Source of the DNA: Chrysemys picta bellii
Lineage: Eukaryota; Chordata; Testudines; Emydidae
Direction: 5' to 3'
Assembly (NCBI RefSeq): GCF_011386835.1
Contig: NC_088795.1
Location: 103,166,434 to 103,230,433 of the forward strand
DNA: 64,000 nucleotides
Part shown: one piece after another, positions 44,516-56,605 of the stretch
Layout of the letters: the number at the start of each line of letters is the position of its first letter
Position numbering within the stretch: position 1 is the first letter of the stretch
Made by a program: the position numbers and the translations under genes
The notes under the pieces: model-generated
The model's database searches: none
Seen by the model: the letters and a program-made list of their open reading frames with translations, nothing else
Told to the model about the DNA's origin: nothing

Positions 44516-44913
44516 CTCCTGGTGGAATTCTACGTCACTATGCGTGCACAAAATTCATGGCCCCTAAAGATTTCTTTGCTTCCCTGAAGAAAAATGACTT
44601 CTGATGGGGAAACTGCAAGAGTTTTCATGCACCCCTCCCCGGCAGTGCAGGCAGGTCACTTTGAGCACCTGGAGCAGCCGGTAGAGAGGTAAATCACCGC
44701 CAGGGTGGGAGGGCTGGGCAGTCGTCCATGTGAGAGAGACACTCTGTCCCTCTTGCTCGCTATTGCAGCATGCTCGACATGGAGGGACAGGGCTCTGGGG
44801 TGTTTCTGGGGAGGTAGGCATGGGGCAGGCTCTGTCCCCTCAGGCAAAGCAGAATGTACCAGCCTGCCTGCTTAGTGAATTGTTTCCATTGTCCTTGTGA
44901 ATTCCCCCAGGAG
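44516..44913. mobile_element. MITE with CTCCTGG ends and TA duplication (398 bp)
   Basis: The ends are CTCCTGGTGGAATTC and, reversed, CTCCTGGGGGAATTC (one mismatch). TA lies outside both (44514-44515 and 44914-44915). A TA duplication points to the Tc1/mariner group, but there is no coding sequence to confirm it. The family recurs at 45310-45453 and 52056-53937. Confidence 0.75.
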
Positions 44914-45309
44914 TATAAAACGGGTGTAAAATTGTAAGGCTCCTTTACAGAGTGGTGTAAAAGAACCTTATTGTAAAGGACAGTGTGGCCTTACAAATGC
45001 TTATAGTACTTTAGTGATTAGAACTGTTCTAAATTTTTGGACTGAAAAAATTTCCTATCAAAATGTGCTCCATGAACTGTTTGCTACTGACTTTTCTGAA
45101 GATGGCCAATAGCCAATGTAAATTGTGAGTTTGAGTCCCCAGCTCTCACTTGCTCTTCAGTTTCCTATGATATAACACTGAGCATATGGCTGCATATATT
45201 TGTTGACTAATAACTAGAAATAAAGGGTCAATACAAGCTACATTACTATTAGAGGGGATTTGGGGATTTCCTCAAGTGCTCCCCACTCCCAATCTTCATC
45301 CATTGTTCT
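44914..45309. other. Spacer
   Basis: Nothing recognised between the two MITE copies. Confidence 0.5.
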
Positions 45310-45453
45310 GTAGTTTAAATAAATTAGCAAAATAACTGAAACCAGGGTGATTATATTGTGTTATTTTAACAAATAAAATATGCAGCATTTTTCAGAATTT
45401 TAAAATGTTGTGCACAGAATTTTTAGTTTTTTGGTGCTGAATTCCCTCAGGAG
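45310..45453 (-). mobile_element. CTCCTGG-type MITE, half copy
   Basis: Ends GCTGAATTCCCTCAGGAG, followed by TA. Its minus strand (ATTTTATTTGTTAAAATAAC, ACAATATAATCACCCTGG) is collinear with 52056-52177. The other end is missing. Confidence 0.75.
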
Positions 45454-45455
45454 TA

Positions 45456-48400
45456 GCTTATACAGGCAAGGCTTGATATGACATGATGCAGGGAGAAATG
45501 TCATTAGGCAAGGAGAGAGGGTTTAGAGATAAGGAGGGGAGGGATTACTTGATTTTGCAGGATACCCTCCGTGGGTAAGATCCTCAGCTGGTGTAAATTG
45601 GCATAGCTCCTTTAAAGTCAAGTCATGAGTTTCTGGTCTTATGTTAGCTAGAAGATTGGCAAGGGAAAGCATTATTACTACAGGGATTGCAGAAAGTGGT
45701 ACTTGAGGAGGTATTTGAAGGGGAGAGGAAGGTAAAATAGCCTACAGGATCAAGGGGGTACTAATGGGATTTACAAGCACGTGGAGAAGACACAAAAGAG
45801 GCATGAAGTCAAGTGAAAGGAGCACAATGTAACTCAGGTGTTATGGGAAATAGGCAAGAACAAGCAGTTTAATCTGCTATGAGGCCAGTGAATTGAGTAA
45901 TAAATTTATTTAATTGCTTAATGAAATCTGAAGTGCACTCACACACACATAAATACAAATTATTCTATGAGATCTGATAATACATAAGGAAACTGTAGGT
46001 AGCAAAGTAAGACTTTCTTATCTTCATTTTAATTGTTTTAATCTGTATGCACATATTGTATGAAGGGAGGTTTGGAATTTAAACCTTACACATTTTTTTC
46101 ACCGACTCTTTTAAAAGCATGCGTGTTCCAAGAGCTTGCTAAACTAGGCAAGCATGGCAAACTTTCTTGTCAGCTCATCAAGCCTGAGGCGAGCACATAG
46201 AGCTGTAGACTGTCATCGGCTTAAAAAAGAAAAAGACTGAAATCTGTTTCATTTTCTTTCACATTCATTTTTGACCTAATACACTATAGGAAAATGTCTT
46301 TCTGGAGGGCATATAGTCAAGTGCCTTTGCAATGGTAAAGACCTCGCCTGCGCCCTTACTTTCAATTTTAGAAAATAGTTAATGTGTTCCTGTTATTTGT
46401 GTTATGCTTTTGTTTATTTCTAGGACTCTAGGATATATACTGGGCATGCATTTCCTTTCTTCTGTTTTTCTACTGTTCTTAAAAGGCCAGCTATTGTTAG
46501 CAGCTATTACAGATGTTATTTCAGTTGTACTGAGCTTTGCTAATGAAAAACTGTTGAATGACACTGCTTTTGACATTTATGGCATACCAAGTTGAACAAA
46601 GGCTGCCTTTAGCCAACAAATCCAAGTCTATGAATGTTAATCCTTCACATTTATAGAATGATCCTGTTTTAATCACTTGCTGTATTTTGTTATGAGAAAA
46701 AGAGGCTTTTATGGAAGTTTATTCCTAGGCTGTATTTCCTGAGTCACATTTAACTTCATAACCGCTGGGAGGAAAAATCTTATTATTCTGTGTATGAGCA
46801 TCTATTAGCCATTTTATGTTCTCATTTATCTTTGATGATTCTAATGTGCCCAGTGCTGTAATATGTAGGTGCCAAAACATATCATTAAGAAATTCATGAA
46901 GTTTCATGTAATGGCCTTTGCTGTTTGCTACTCCTAGATTGCGCTGCTTTTATTTGGAGGTGTGTATTTGTGTGTGGTTATGAGTCCGTCGTTTTGTTAT
47001 ATTTCTATTTGCTGGTTTCCCGGCAACTGTTATTATGGAAAGTCTCTGAGGAAAGGTGCACTTTAATCATGTTCACAAAACAGTTGCATTTGTGCTCATT
47101 CTAATCCCCGCCATTAAGGAAGTCCCAGAAGTTACTACAGAACCCAAAATGTTGACTGTCTTGCAGCTCTCTTGTCAAGTCACAAATGGAGAAACATCTC
47201 TCAGATCACAAGGCCATTGGCTGTCTTAACGGTCAGGACTGGAGCTGATAGAAATTTTTGCTTAATTTTTTTTTGGGGGGGGGGGGGGGGGGGCAGAAAA
47301 ATGACTTTTTAAAAAATCCCCAAACCCATCAAATTGTTAACATTTCCCTTTGAAAATAGGTCCATTTTAAATCCTGTGAAATGGAAACAACTTTGAATTC
47401 TTTTGTAAAATAACTTCTTCATTTTTCAATGAGGTCTAGTAAGGCCCATAACATCACACTGGATCTGCAATTGGATGGGGAGCCAATGGAGGGCTGGTGT
47501 AATATGTTCTGAGAATATTTTATTGTTTTAGATTTGGGTAACTGAAAGTTGCACAAGCTGGGATTTCCATATTGCTTTCATCTTCAGCTTAATGTAGAGT
47601 AAATCAAGGTAGTCCTATCTCATATTTAATATTCATGGATCACAATAGCTGGGTCCTCATCTGAGAGGAATGGATACAGCTTGCCACTGTTATCAGAGCA
47701 TACATGAGGAGTTAGGAGCCCAGTAAGCCACCAAGATGTTTCCCTATTGTGTTAAACAGAAGACAGATGCTCTCATTAGAGAATAATATTAATGGATTAA
47801 CTAGGTCTTTTGAAATGTTTCTCTTCCCCACCAATTCTAGCCTAGTTTTGCCTGAATTAAGTGTGAATGAGCTATTTTGCATCCAAATGTTTTGCCTTTT
47901 GCGAACATTTTGACATCTGTGTTATTGTTGAGTGTATCTGTTGTGGAGGATGTGAAAAATATGGGCATTCTTATCATATTTCCTTTTTGTGCCTCTCACT
48001 TCTGACCACTGTATTCTACATATTATTCCTAAGTGTATAAGGCTATTGCTGGTTCTCCCTCTCTATTTTTTTTCTGGTCTCCATCATTACTGCTGGATAT
48101 ACTTGCTTTGCTTCCCTGAGGTATGGGAGCTCCTCTGATGGAATTGGCATAAATAAATGTAACGGAGACAATCACCAGATTATGAAATTAAAGGAATGAA
48201 TGGAGTTGGACAAGCTAATGATGACTGAGAAGTAAAACCAGTACCTCTTCTCCCTTAGTAATTTGTTTTGTAAAGAATGTCAGAGAAATTGCAGTCCTCA
48301 TGCAATATACCTCACCCCTGTATGTTTTTAAGGGTCATGAAAGCACTCATCAACGAGAGTGTCTTATGTATAAATGAGACATCACAGTGGGACCTTTGTT

Positions 48401-49261
48401 TTAGTATAAACCATTCCCTTTCATCTTTTTCTTTTCGCTGTCTGCTTTAATGACAGAGAATTGTGTCTATGTTTCAAGAAACAGCAATAATTTTAAACAT
48501 TTTACTCTTCAGCACTTGCACAATGTGCAGTGTAATGAAACCCTGATCCTAAATATTGTACAATATGTATAATAAATAAATAAGACTAATTCTTACATTT
48601 GAAAACTGCCCATTACATGAGCCTGTGTCAAGACTAATCAATTTACATTTATTTAGGTACTTATTTACCCTAGTGCTGTATCTTAGCATTGTACAGTACA
48701 TGAAATGGAGTAAGACTGTCTGTTATATGTACTAGCTTTGCATTTTATGATCAAATGTGAGTCATAAAGCAATTTTAGATGTTTGACAAACATTTGTAAA
48801 TGGAGAATGTTTTTAGTCTTCATATATTATTTAACATTTTCAGAATGCATTTATCAGTGACATTCCTAAATGTTTGAAAAAAATGAATTGATTTTATTTG
48901 ATATTACAGGAGCATCAAAATAATCCTTAACATGGTGCATTACCATCTCTTCTTAATAGACATTGTCCCTGCTGAACTGGTATGGAATCCTGGTCCTATA
49001 GCTCCAAACACAAAGGTCTCTGTTAGCTATAGAAGGACTCTTGTTCTTTCTCAATTGCAACTAGTCACTAGAGGGCAGCGTGCTGTCTTTCACACAGTGC
49101 CTTACCCTGCTCCCACTGAAGTCAATGACAAAAAATTTCCTGCTGCCTTCAACAAGAGTAGGATTGGACCTATAACTCCAATTCCTCTCATTAGGGCAGG
49201 ATTGGGCCCTAAATTATCCACAACAAAATTATTTAGTAGGAGAACCAAGCCTGTGGAGACA
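45456..49261. other. Large unassigned stretch
   Basis: No gene recognised. 45571-45620 is a half hairpin repeat. 46930-47240 is repeat-free, moderately GC and a candidate for a conservation test. 49098-49172 (CTGCTCCCACTGAAGTCAAT ... CTTCAACAAGAGTAGGATTG) is another self-complementary repeat. The 113-codon frame at 48932-49273 overlaps that repeat and shows no domain. Confidence 0.45.
47275..47293. repeat. (G)19 homopolymer next to (T)9
   Basis: TTTTTTTTT directly followed by 19 G. Such a run can form G-quadruplexes, and its length may be inexact. Confidence 0.85.
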
Positions 49262-50060
49262 GATAAAAACTAATGTATGCTGACAATCTGGCCCTTTTGA
49301 CTGACAACAAAGAGGAATGGGTAAATATGGTATCAAAGTGGGAATCTGTGTTCAAGACTCTGATGTGAAGATAAATACAAAGAAAACTGAAGTAGGGAAG
49401 GTGGAAGAAGAGCTTTTGATTGAAGTTTCAGGAGAGAAGCTGAAGGAGAAGAAAGAATGTGGGTACTTGGGAAGCACACTTAATGCCACCAGAGACAGAT
49501 CTGGAGACCTGAAAGAAGAACCCAGTCTGCATAGGCAGCAGTGAAAAAAGTGGCAGGAGTACCATGGAACTGGCAATTAAATAGCAAACTGAAAGGAAAT
49601 GTATATGCTGCATGTGTTTGTCCCTGCCTGCTCAGTTGCTTGGAAATGGTTTGATTTACAGAGATGGAAGATACAAGTAGTAGAAAATAAAAAAAAAGAA
49701 GATACAGGCAGTAGAAAATAATATACTGAGGAGATTGGCAGACAAATGGAGGGCAGGGTGTGCATGGAACAAATTAGGGGTAAGATGAGCTTGGGACTCT
49801 CAGAGATAAATGTGCTACAGGGAGCATATATGAGGTATTCTAGACATCATAAAAATGGGAAAAGAATGCTTAGCAAAGAAGAGAAGAGGACAGCAAGAAA
49901 GCACATGGAAGCTGAAGATATAGTGGAATGACTCTGCGAAGTGTGAAGAAAAAAGGACTGGAAATCCAAGACCTACAAATCTGTGCCATGGATGGGAAGA
50001 AGTGGTGAAGAATTGTGGGTACCTCCACCCCTTTATCAATGGGAAAAGGAGTTGAGAAAT
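49262..50060 (+). pseudogene. LINE reverse transcriptase C-terminal remnant, probably RTE-like
   Basis: The first codons read YADNLALLTDN, a decayed Y-A-D-D active site with Asn for the second Asp. Then come KWESVFKT, VKINTKKTEV, LIEVSGEKLKEKKECGYLGS and TLNATRDRSGDLKEE, in the order of the end of RTE-type and similar LINE reverse transcriptases (KIN.KKTEvm..., YLGSt.n..g). Further on, AVENNILRRLADKWRAG resembles the conserved region where these proteins read mRmLRw. Stops and shifts are many. CR1 does not match, so it is a separate LINE clade; RTE is the best guess. Confidence 0.6.
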
Positions 50061-52053
50061 AAAGTATAACCTTTTTTTCCCCAAATATTTCCAGCAGCTG
50101 AATCTAAGGAGATTTATCTATAGGAAATATGTGAAGCAGTACTAATGAGTCACTTTTGAAACAGAGGGATTTAATAATAGAAGCTAAGTTGCCACTTTAG
50201 CTACTGCCTTTTCTAATACAGAAATGGTGAACACTTGTGAACATAGCTCTTCCTTTCTGTGTACATCACTCTGGATGTGTTTTCTGAGGATGACTATGTG
50301 CTACCTATGAACCTCTCTTCTGGTACTATTTTCTGTGCCCCTTCTGTGCACTTTTTCCCCTACCCAGAATATCTGGCCCCAAACATTTTGGCTAAATGAT
50401 GGCTGACTCAGTGCATCTCTGTCTCTGATGTCACTTAACAGTACAGATGTCAACTGATTTCAGTTTAATCATACTTCCTTGTTTGACTTATTGCAGTAGT
50501 CTTCTGTCAATGGAAGGAACATACATTTAGAATATTTCAAGGTACCATATTGAATCTAAGCCAATAATTCAATCGCTACATTCTGAAAGTGATACAAACT
50601 ATAAGATCACAGCCTAGGCAGTTTATAAATAGCAGCAAATTTTGAGATTGAATTACAACCCAAGTATTCAATCTAGAGCCATGCACTCATATTTGTAACA
50701 CAAAATGAATATTTCAATTTGTGTGCATATACATCTGATTTTTATATACATCTACAGACATACCCACAGGGAGACTGGAACACACTCAATGTGTACTATT
50801 TTAAAATATATAATGCACTGATATTAGATGTAGCTGTGCATGTAAACTAGGGAAAGTATATGATTATCAAAGAAGTATATGAAGAGACAGCTTGTAAGAA
50901 AATTAAATTTAGCTCACAATATGACATTTATATTCTACACACATTCCTGTTATTCCTGAGGATACATTACATTTTCTTTTTTTAGAGCACAAAGTGCTAA
51001 AGTCGAGTCTATGAGTGAATATTGGCTGGAAAAGAAAGCTATAGTAGCTGTATACTTACCATAGGAACAATGGATTACGGTGCTTGCAGTACCATCACAT
51101 AATTGTATTCACATTTTCTCTTCTTTTTTACAGGTATGATTATGCCTAGTAGGAAACCTTTTAAAAATAAAAAAAATATAACTTTGCTCAGGTGTTGCCT
51201 AAAGGAAATTTCCTTTCAAGTCAGCATAACTGATACAGGGCTAGTTTCATGTAGTGCTTTCAACACTATGTGCTGGTGCAAGCTCTGGCACCATGGAAAG
51301 CCTGAGCCAAGATTGTGGTAACAAAAGTGGCCACAAACTAATTTACATTGGTGAAGAAGAAAGTGACCAACACAACTTAAAAAGTGGTTGAGACTTGGGG
51401 TTACATTGATTTAGTTCCCATCCTCCATATCTCCAGCTGGCAGATCTTGCACTGAGCCCTGGCTCAAGTTAAACTCATTCTCCAGGGGAAAACTCCATTA
51501 AAAGGCTCACCTTTTACAGGAGTGCATGATGATAAGCTGTCTGAGGATGGCAGAATTTGCACCTACCTTTGTTAGCATTATCCAACTGGGCCTACAGTTT
51601 CTGAAAATAGATAGTCCTTTTAAATTTTCTGCTAGGGGGCAGGAGAGTAATTGATAGAGAGCAGACAGGTTGAATATTTTTTCTGCCTTGTAATAGAAAG
51701 TAAAGTTGGGAAGCTAGAAGGTAACTTCAGTTTTTTTTTTTTTAGAAGCTTAAACTGAAGAAAAGAAGACACCCAAGAGACAGACACAAGTGCTAAAGAT
51801 TATTATTTTTGATGCCAGCACAAAGGAACCATAAAGTTGGCTAATCTAGCCACCTGGGAATTGTTGATGGAGATCCTATATGATTTCCATGCTACTCCCT
51901 CCTTTACTGATAGGCATGACCTGAGCATGAAAAAAACAGTCGGACACAGTGGGGTCCAAAGAGCTAAGTTCACTAGTAATGTACAACATGCAAGGCCTAG
52001 CTACATATAAACATGGCTGCTCTTTCAGGGTTCTGTTGACATCTGAAATATGT
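50061..52053. other. Unassigned stretch
   Basis: No gene or clear repeat found. Confidence 0.45.
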
Positions 52054-52177
52054 TACTCCTAGGGAATTCTGTCCCCCCAAAATAAAAAATCTGCCCACAA
52101 TAGTTAAAAATTCTGCAAAATTCTCCATATTTTATTTGTCAAAATAACACAACATAATCACACCAGTTTCAATTCTT

Positions 52178-53680
52178 TTTAGAGCTGTCAATTAATCACA
52201 GTTAACTCACGCAATTAACTCAAAAAAGTAATTGTGATTAAAAAAAATTAATCACAATTAATCACACTGTTAAACAATAGAATACCAATGGAAATTTATT
52301 AAATATTGTGGATGTTTTTCTTCATTTTCAAATATTTTATTTCAATTTACAACACAGAGTATAATATGTATAGTGCTCACTTTATACTATTTTTATTGCA
52401 AATATTTGAACTATTATAGTATTGAAATAGTATATTTCAATTCAGCTGATACAAGAACTGTAATGCAATTTCTCTATTGTGAAAGTGCAACTTACAAATG
52501 TAGATTTTTTTGTATATAACTGCACTCAAAAACAAAAGAATATAAAACTTTAGAGCCTACAAGTCCACTCTGTCCTACTTCTTGTTCAGCCAGTCACTAA
52601 GACAAACACGTTTGTTTACATTTATGGGAGATAATGCTGCCTGCCTCTTATTTACAATGTCACCTGAAAATGAGAACAGGTGTACGCATGACACTGCTGA
52701 AGCCAGCATTGCTAGGGATTTACGTGCCAGATAAGATAAACATCCGTATATACCTTGATGCTTTGGCTACCGTTCCAGAGGACATCCCTGAGGATGATGC
52801 TCATTAAAAAAAGAATGCATTAATTAATTTTGTGACTGAACTCTTTGGGAGAGAATTTTATGTCTCCTGATCTGTTTTACCTGCATTCTGCCATATATTT
52901 TGTCTTATGGCAGTTTTGGATGAAGACCCAGCATATGTTGTTCGATTTAAGAACACTTTCACTGCAAATTTGACAAAATGCAGAGAAGGTACCAATGTGA
53001 GATTTATAAATATAGCTACAGCAGTTGACTCAAGGTTTAAGAATCTGAAGTGCTTTCCAAAATCTGAGAGGGACGAGGTGTGAAGCATGTTTTCAGAAGT
53101 CTTAAAAGAGCAACAGTCTGATGCGGAAAATACAGAACCTGAACCACCAAAAAAGTAAATCAACCTTTTGTTGGTGGCATCTGACTCAGATGATGAAAAT
53201 GAATGTGCATAGGTCTCCACTGCTTTGGATTGTTATTGAGCAGAACCTGTCATCAGTATGGATTCTGAAATGGTGGGTGATGCATGAAAGGACATATGAA
53301 TCTTTACTGCTTTTGGCAGGTAAATATCTTGTGATGCTGGCTAAATCAGTGCCATGAGATTGCCTGTTCTCACTTTCAAGTGACGTTGTAAACAAAAAGC
53401 AGGCAGCATTACCTCCTGCAAATGTAAAGAAACTTCTTTGTCTGAGTGATTCGTTTAACAAGAAGTAGGACTGAGTGGACTTGTAGGCTCTAAATTTTAT
53501 GTTGTTTTATTTGTGAGTGCAGTTATTTTTTCTTCATAATTCTACATTTGTAAATTCAACTTTCATGATAGAGAGATTGCACTACAGTACTTGTATTAGG
53601 TGAATTGAAAAAATACTATTTCTTTTTTCTTTTTACAGTGCAATATTTATAGTAAAAATAAATATGAAGTGAGCACCCCC
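52178..53680 (+). mobile_element. Foldback hAT transposon remnant nested in a MITE
   Basis: It starts near GAGCTGTCAATTAATCACAG, a text rich in AATTAATCACAATTAATCAC. Two long arms, about 52370-52790 and 53262-53674, are reverse complements (for example ATAATGCTGCCTGC against GCAGGCAGCATTA; GAGCCTACAAGTCCACTC against GAGTGGACTTGTAGGCTC). Between them lies a ZBED-like hAT transposase remnant. The end beyond the right arm is cut off at about 53680. Target duplications are not resolved. Confidence 0.75.
52850..53469 (+). pseudogene. hAT (ZBED1-like) transposase C-terminal remnant
   Basis: Plus-strand translation in shifting frames gives TKCREGTNVRFINIATAVDS-like text (52975-53030), then VLKEQQSDAENTEPEPPKK (53098-53155), WWVMHERTYESLLLLAGKYL (53269-53328) and, past a stop, LFSLSSDVVNKKQAALPPAN followed by VKKLLCLSD (to about 53448). 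This is the hAT C-terminal dimerisation domain pattern: WW..H...ySLa.LA.kyL, then P..ERlFSl.gd.v..kqa.l...N. Stops and frameshifts make it non-functional. Confidence 0.8.
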
Positions 53681-53939
53681 CAATTTCTTACTCTATCTTT
53701 CAACGGGCAAAGTGCTGTGAGGAAGGCAGCCTATTCCCCTCCTTTTCCACGGTTGGCTGCTCCAGCCCTGGCCAGCTGCCCTCTCTTCTGGTGCCACAGT
53801 AATCCCTAGTGTGCAAAAGTATAATTGCAGTGCCTCCTTGGCAGAATATATTTTCTTTGGGACATGGGGGGGTGTGGGGGGATCTGCTGGGGATATTAAT
53901 TCTTCATGTGTGCAGTGAAGCAGAATTCCTGCAGGAATA

Positions 53940-54655
53940 AATATGTGAAGGCCATAGAGGACTATCAAATTATGTAAAGAGTACCATCCAGTGCAATAAA
54001 TTATATCTGCTTGTCTCTCTAAGTGTTTGTCATGGTTCTGGGATCATTGGAGTTGTGGGGAAGAAATAGGGCCATCGCCCAAACCCTCCATATCTTGTGT
54101 AGAGGGGAAAGTATGCTTCATCTTCCTAAGTGATGGCCCTTTATAAATTGTGGACACACAGAGATAAATAATTAAATAAAAATCAGTACCATTCCACTTC
54201 TCAGCAAACACGTGCAATATTCTATAGTGAATTATAGTAAATTACTAAGCATTCATTATTTCCAAAATATACTACAGGGAATCCCAAGGCATACAGTGCT
54301 TTCACACGTGAAAATTTTCTTCCACTTTAAAAGATGTTGGTTTACACTGAGTGCCTGCAACCAGTAACAGACAAGCCTGTAAGAGATATTTAAAAAAATA
54401 CTTTAAACGTTTTTGTTTTTTTTAATCCATCATGGTAGACTACTCATTTTTGAGAGAGCAATGGGAAACATGACACCTAGATCAAGCATGATTGCTCTGT
54501 CACAGGGGAAAGAGTATCAAAGACATTGTCTGCATTGAAATACTTATAATAATCTATTATATTTCATCAAGACCCTGTATTCACACAACTACAGGAACCA
54601 GGCACAATTCCATTCAATGGAGCTGATTGTGCTTATGGCATAGAGTTTACTACAC
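53940..54655. other. Unassigned spacer
   Basis: Nothing recognised. Confidence 0.5.
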
Positions 54656-54658
54656 TAA

Positions 54659-54954
54659 GGATATGCCTACACTACCCGCCGGATCAGCGGGCAGCGATCG
54701 ATCCAGCGGGGATTGATTATCGCATCTATTCTAGATGTGATAAATCAACCCCCGAGCGCTCTCCCGTCAACTCCTGTACTCCATTGCCGTGAGAGGCATA
54801 GGCAGAGTCGATAGGGGAGCGGCAGCAGTCGACTCACCATGCTGAAGATACCACGGTAAGTTGATCTGAGTACGTCAACTTCAGCTATGTTATTCACATA
54901 GCTGAAGTTGCATAACTTAGATTGATCCCCCTCCCCCCACGTGTAGACCAGGCC
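54659..54954 (+). mobile_element. Harbinger-type MITE, tandem copy 1 (296 bp)
   Basis: Flanked by TAA (54656-54658 and 54955-54957). Ends GGATATGCCTACACTACCCG and GTGTAGACCAGGCC. It contains the subterminal hairpin ACTTCAGCTATGT ... ACATAGCTGAAGT. Confidence 0.92.
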
Positions 54955-54957
54955 TAA

Positions 54958-55243
54958 GGGTATGTCTACACTACCCGCCGGATCAGCAGGCAGCGATCGA
55001 TCCAGTGGGGGTAGATTTATCACATCTAGTCTAGACGCGATAAATCGATCCCTGAGCACTCTCCCATCGACTCCTGTACTCCACCGCCATGAGAGGCACA
55101 GGCGGAGTCAATGGTGGAGCGGCAGCAGTTGACTCAGTGTGGTGAAAACGATCTAAGTATGTCAACTTCAGCTACGTTATTCACGTAGCTGAAGTTGCGT
55201 AACTTAGATCGATTCCCTCTCACCCCCCAATGTAGCCCAGGCA
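54958..55243 (+). mobile_element. Harbinger-type MITE, tandem copy 2 (286 bp)
   Basis: Shares the middle TAA with copy 1 and has its own TAA at 55244-55246. Ends GGGTATGTCTACACTACCCG and ATGTAGCCCAGGCA. Same orientation and clearly homologous to copy 1 along its length. Confidence 0.92.
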
Positions 55244-55246
55244 TAA

Positions 55247-55375
55247 TAATACATGGGCATAATATGAGGTGCTAACACAATTTGCCTTGGCAGAATATAG
55301 AGCAAAATATGGTGCTGCAAGCACGTTACTTTTAGACTATTAAGAACTTTATGTATTTGTCTTACTGACAACTAA

Positions 55376-55406
<31 letters not shown>

Positions 55407-56115
55407 ACAAGTTCCCTTGCTACCCACCTTTATTTTTTGCCAAAGTTCCAAGACAGCTGTTCCATATTGCATACATCATTCCTTTCCTTTTTCTCTTGTG
55501 TGTGTGTGTGTGACACTTTATATCTCACTGTTTGGTCTTAATTAAATACATAATAAATTAACAATGAATAAATAAATGAATGGGATTATTATGGTTGAGT
55601 TGGTCATGTTAGTTTACTATTGGAATAGTTCTTGCCTCTCCTCTGGCCCTTTTTGTCTTCCCCCACCTCTCCGGGCACTCACCTGAATCCACAAATCTCC
55701 AGTCTGGGAGTTACTTGTGATTATTGCTGGTGAAAAGTGTCAGATAATATCTGTATTATTGCTAGCTAAGTCTCCTCCATGCCTGTTATTTCACCTTTAA
55801 TAATTCATTAACTACCAATTTTCATGCGAGGCATGAAATATATTCCCCCAGTCATCAGGTATTTATCTGGCAATAACATTAATCAACTACCATTATGGAT
55901 CTCAGAAAAGCAATGTCAGTTCCATCCGGTAACTTGTTTACTAAATGACCTGAAACAGAGATTAAAGATTTCTTCAAAGCCCCAGTCAATCTCTGCTTTG
56001 CCCCCACCCTTAATATGCTATGTTCTGCTGACATTTTATATATAACTCACTCCACCTTAAGCTCTTCAACTGGCTCTATAGGCAATCTAATCTTTGTTAC
56101 AGGTTATGTCTAACC
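55247..56115. other. Spacer with TG microsatellites
   Basis: No gene. It holds TG tracts at 55381-55406 and 55497-55512. Confidence 0.5.
55381..55406. repeat. (TG)n microsatellite
   Basis: Thirteen TG units; a shorter tract follows at 55497-55512. Confidence 0.95.
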
Positions 56116-56477
56116 CAGCAGTTGTCAAACTGTGGGCTGGACCCCAAAGTGGGTTGCAACCCTGTTTTATTGGGGCTGTCTTAGACTTGCTGGGGCCTGG
56201 GGCTGAAGCCAAAGCCTGAGCCCCACCTACCAGGGCCAAAGCTGAAGCACGAGGGCTTCAGCCCTGAGCAACAGGGCTCAGGTTACAGGCCCCCTGCATG
56301 GGGCTGAAGCCTTTGGGCTTCGTCCCCCTGACCAGGGAAGTGGGGCTCGAGCTTTGGCTCCCCCACCCAGGGTGGTGGGGCTCAGACAGGCTCAGGCTTC
56401 AGTCCCCCTCCTGGGGTCATGCAGTAATTTTTGTTGTCAGAAGGGGCTCGCAGTGCAATGAAGTTTGAGAACCCCTG
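56116..56477. mobile_element. hAT-type MITE (362 bp)
   Basis: Ends CAGCAGTTGTCAAACTGTGG and AAGTTTGAGAACCCCTG. It belongs with 19231-19504 but in the opposite orientation. The flanking 8-mers GTCTAACC and ATCTAGTC match at five of eight positions, all differences being transitions, consistent with an aged 8-bp duplication. Confidence 0.85.
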
Positions 56478-56533
56478 ATCTAGTCCTTGCCTGAATGTGC
56501 AGAGGTGAGGGATTGTGGGGAAGAGCACAAGGA

Positions 56534-56605
56534 ACACTTCCCTTCCTTGGGACTAGATGACCTCCTGAGGTCTCTTCTAACCCAAATCATCTATGATTCT
56601 ATGAT
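56534..56605 (+). mobile_element. CR1/CryI 3' tail, plus strand
   Basis: GGGACTAGATGACCTCCTGA, GGTCTCTTCTAACCC, and a terminal ATCTATGATTCTATGAT. The tRNA-like head of CryI is not present upstream, so this is more likely a severely truncated CR1. Confidence 0.8.

Larger units (their letters stand above)
52056..53937 (+). mobile_element. CTCCTGG-type MITE, split by a hAT element
   Basis: Left end CTCCTAGGGAATTC after TA (52054-52055); right end GAATTCCTGCAGGAA before TA (53938-53939). The left arm 52056-52177 is collinear with the minus strand of 45310-45453. A hAT element of about 1.5 kb fills the middle. Confidence 0.7.

Noticed and set aside
48932..49273. 113-codon plus-strand frame
   Set aside because: Overlaps a self-complementary repeat and shows no known motif.
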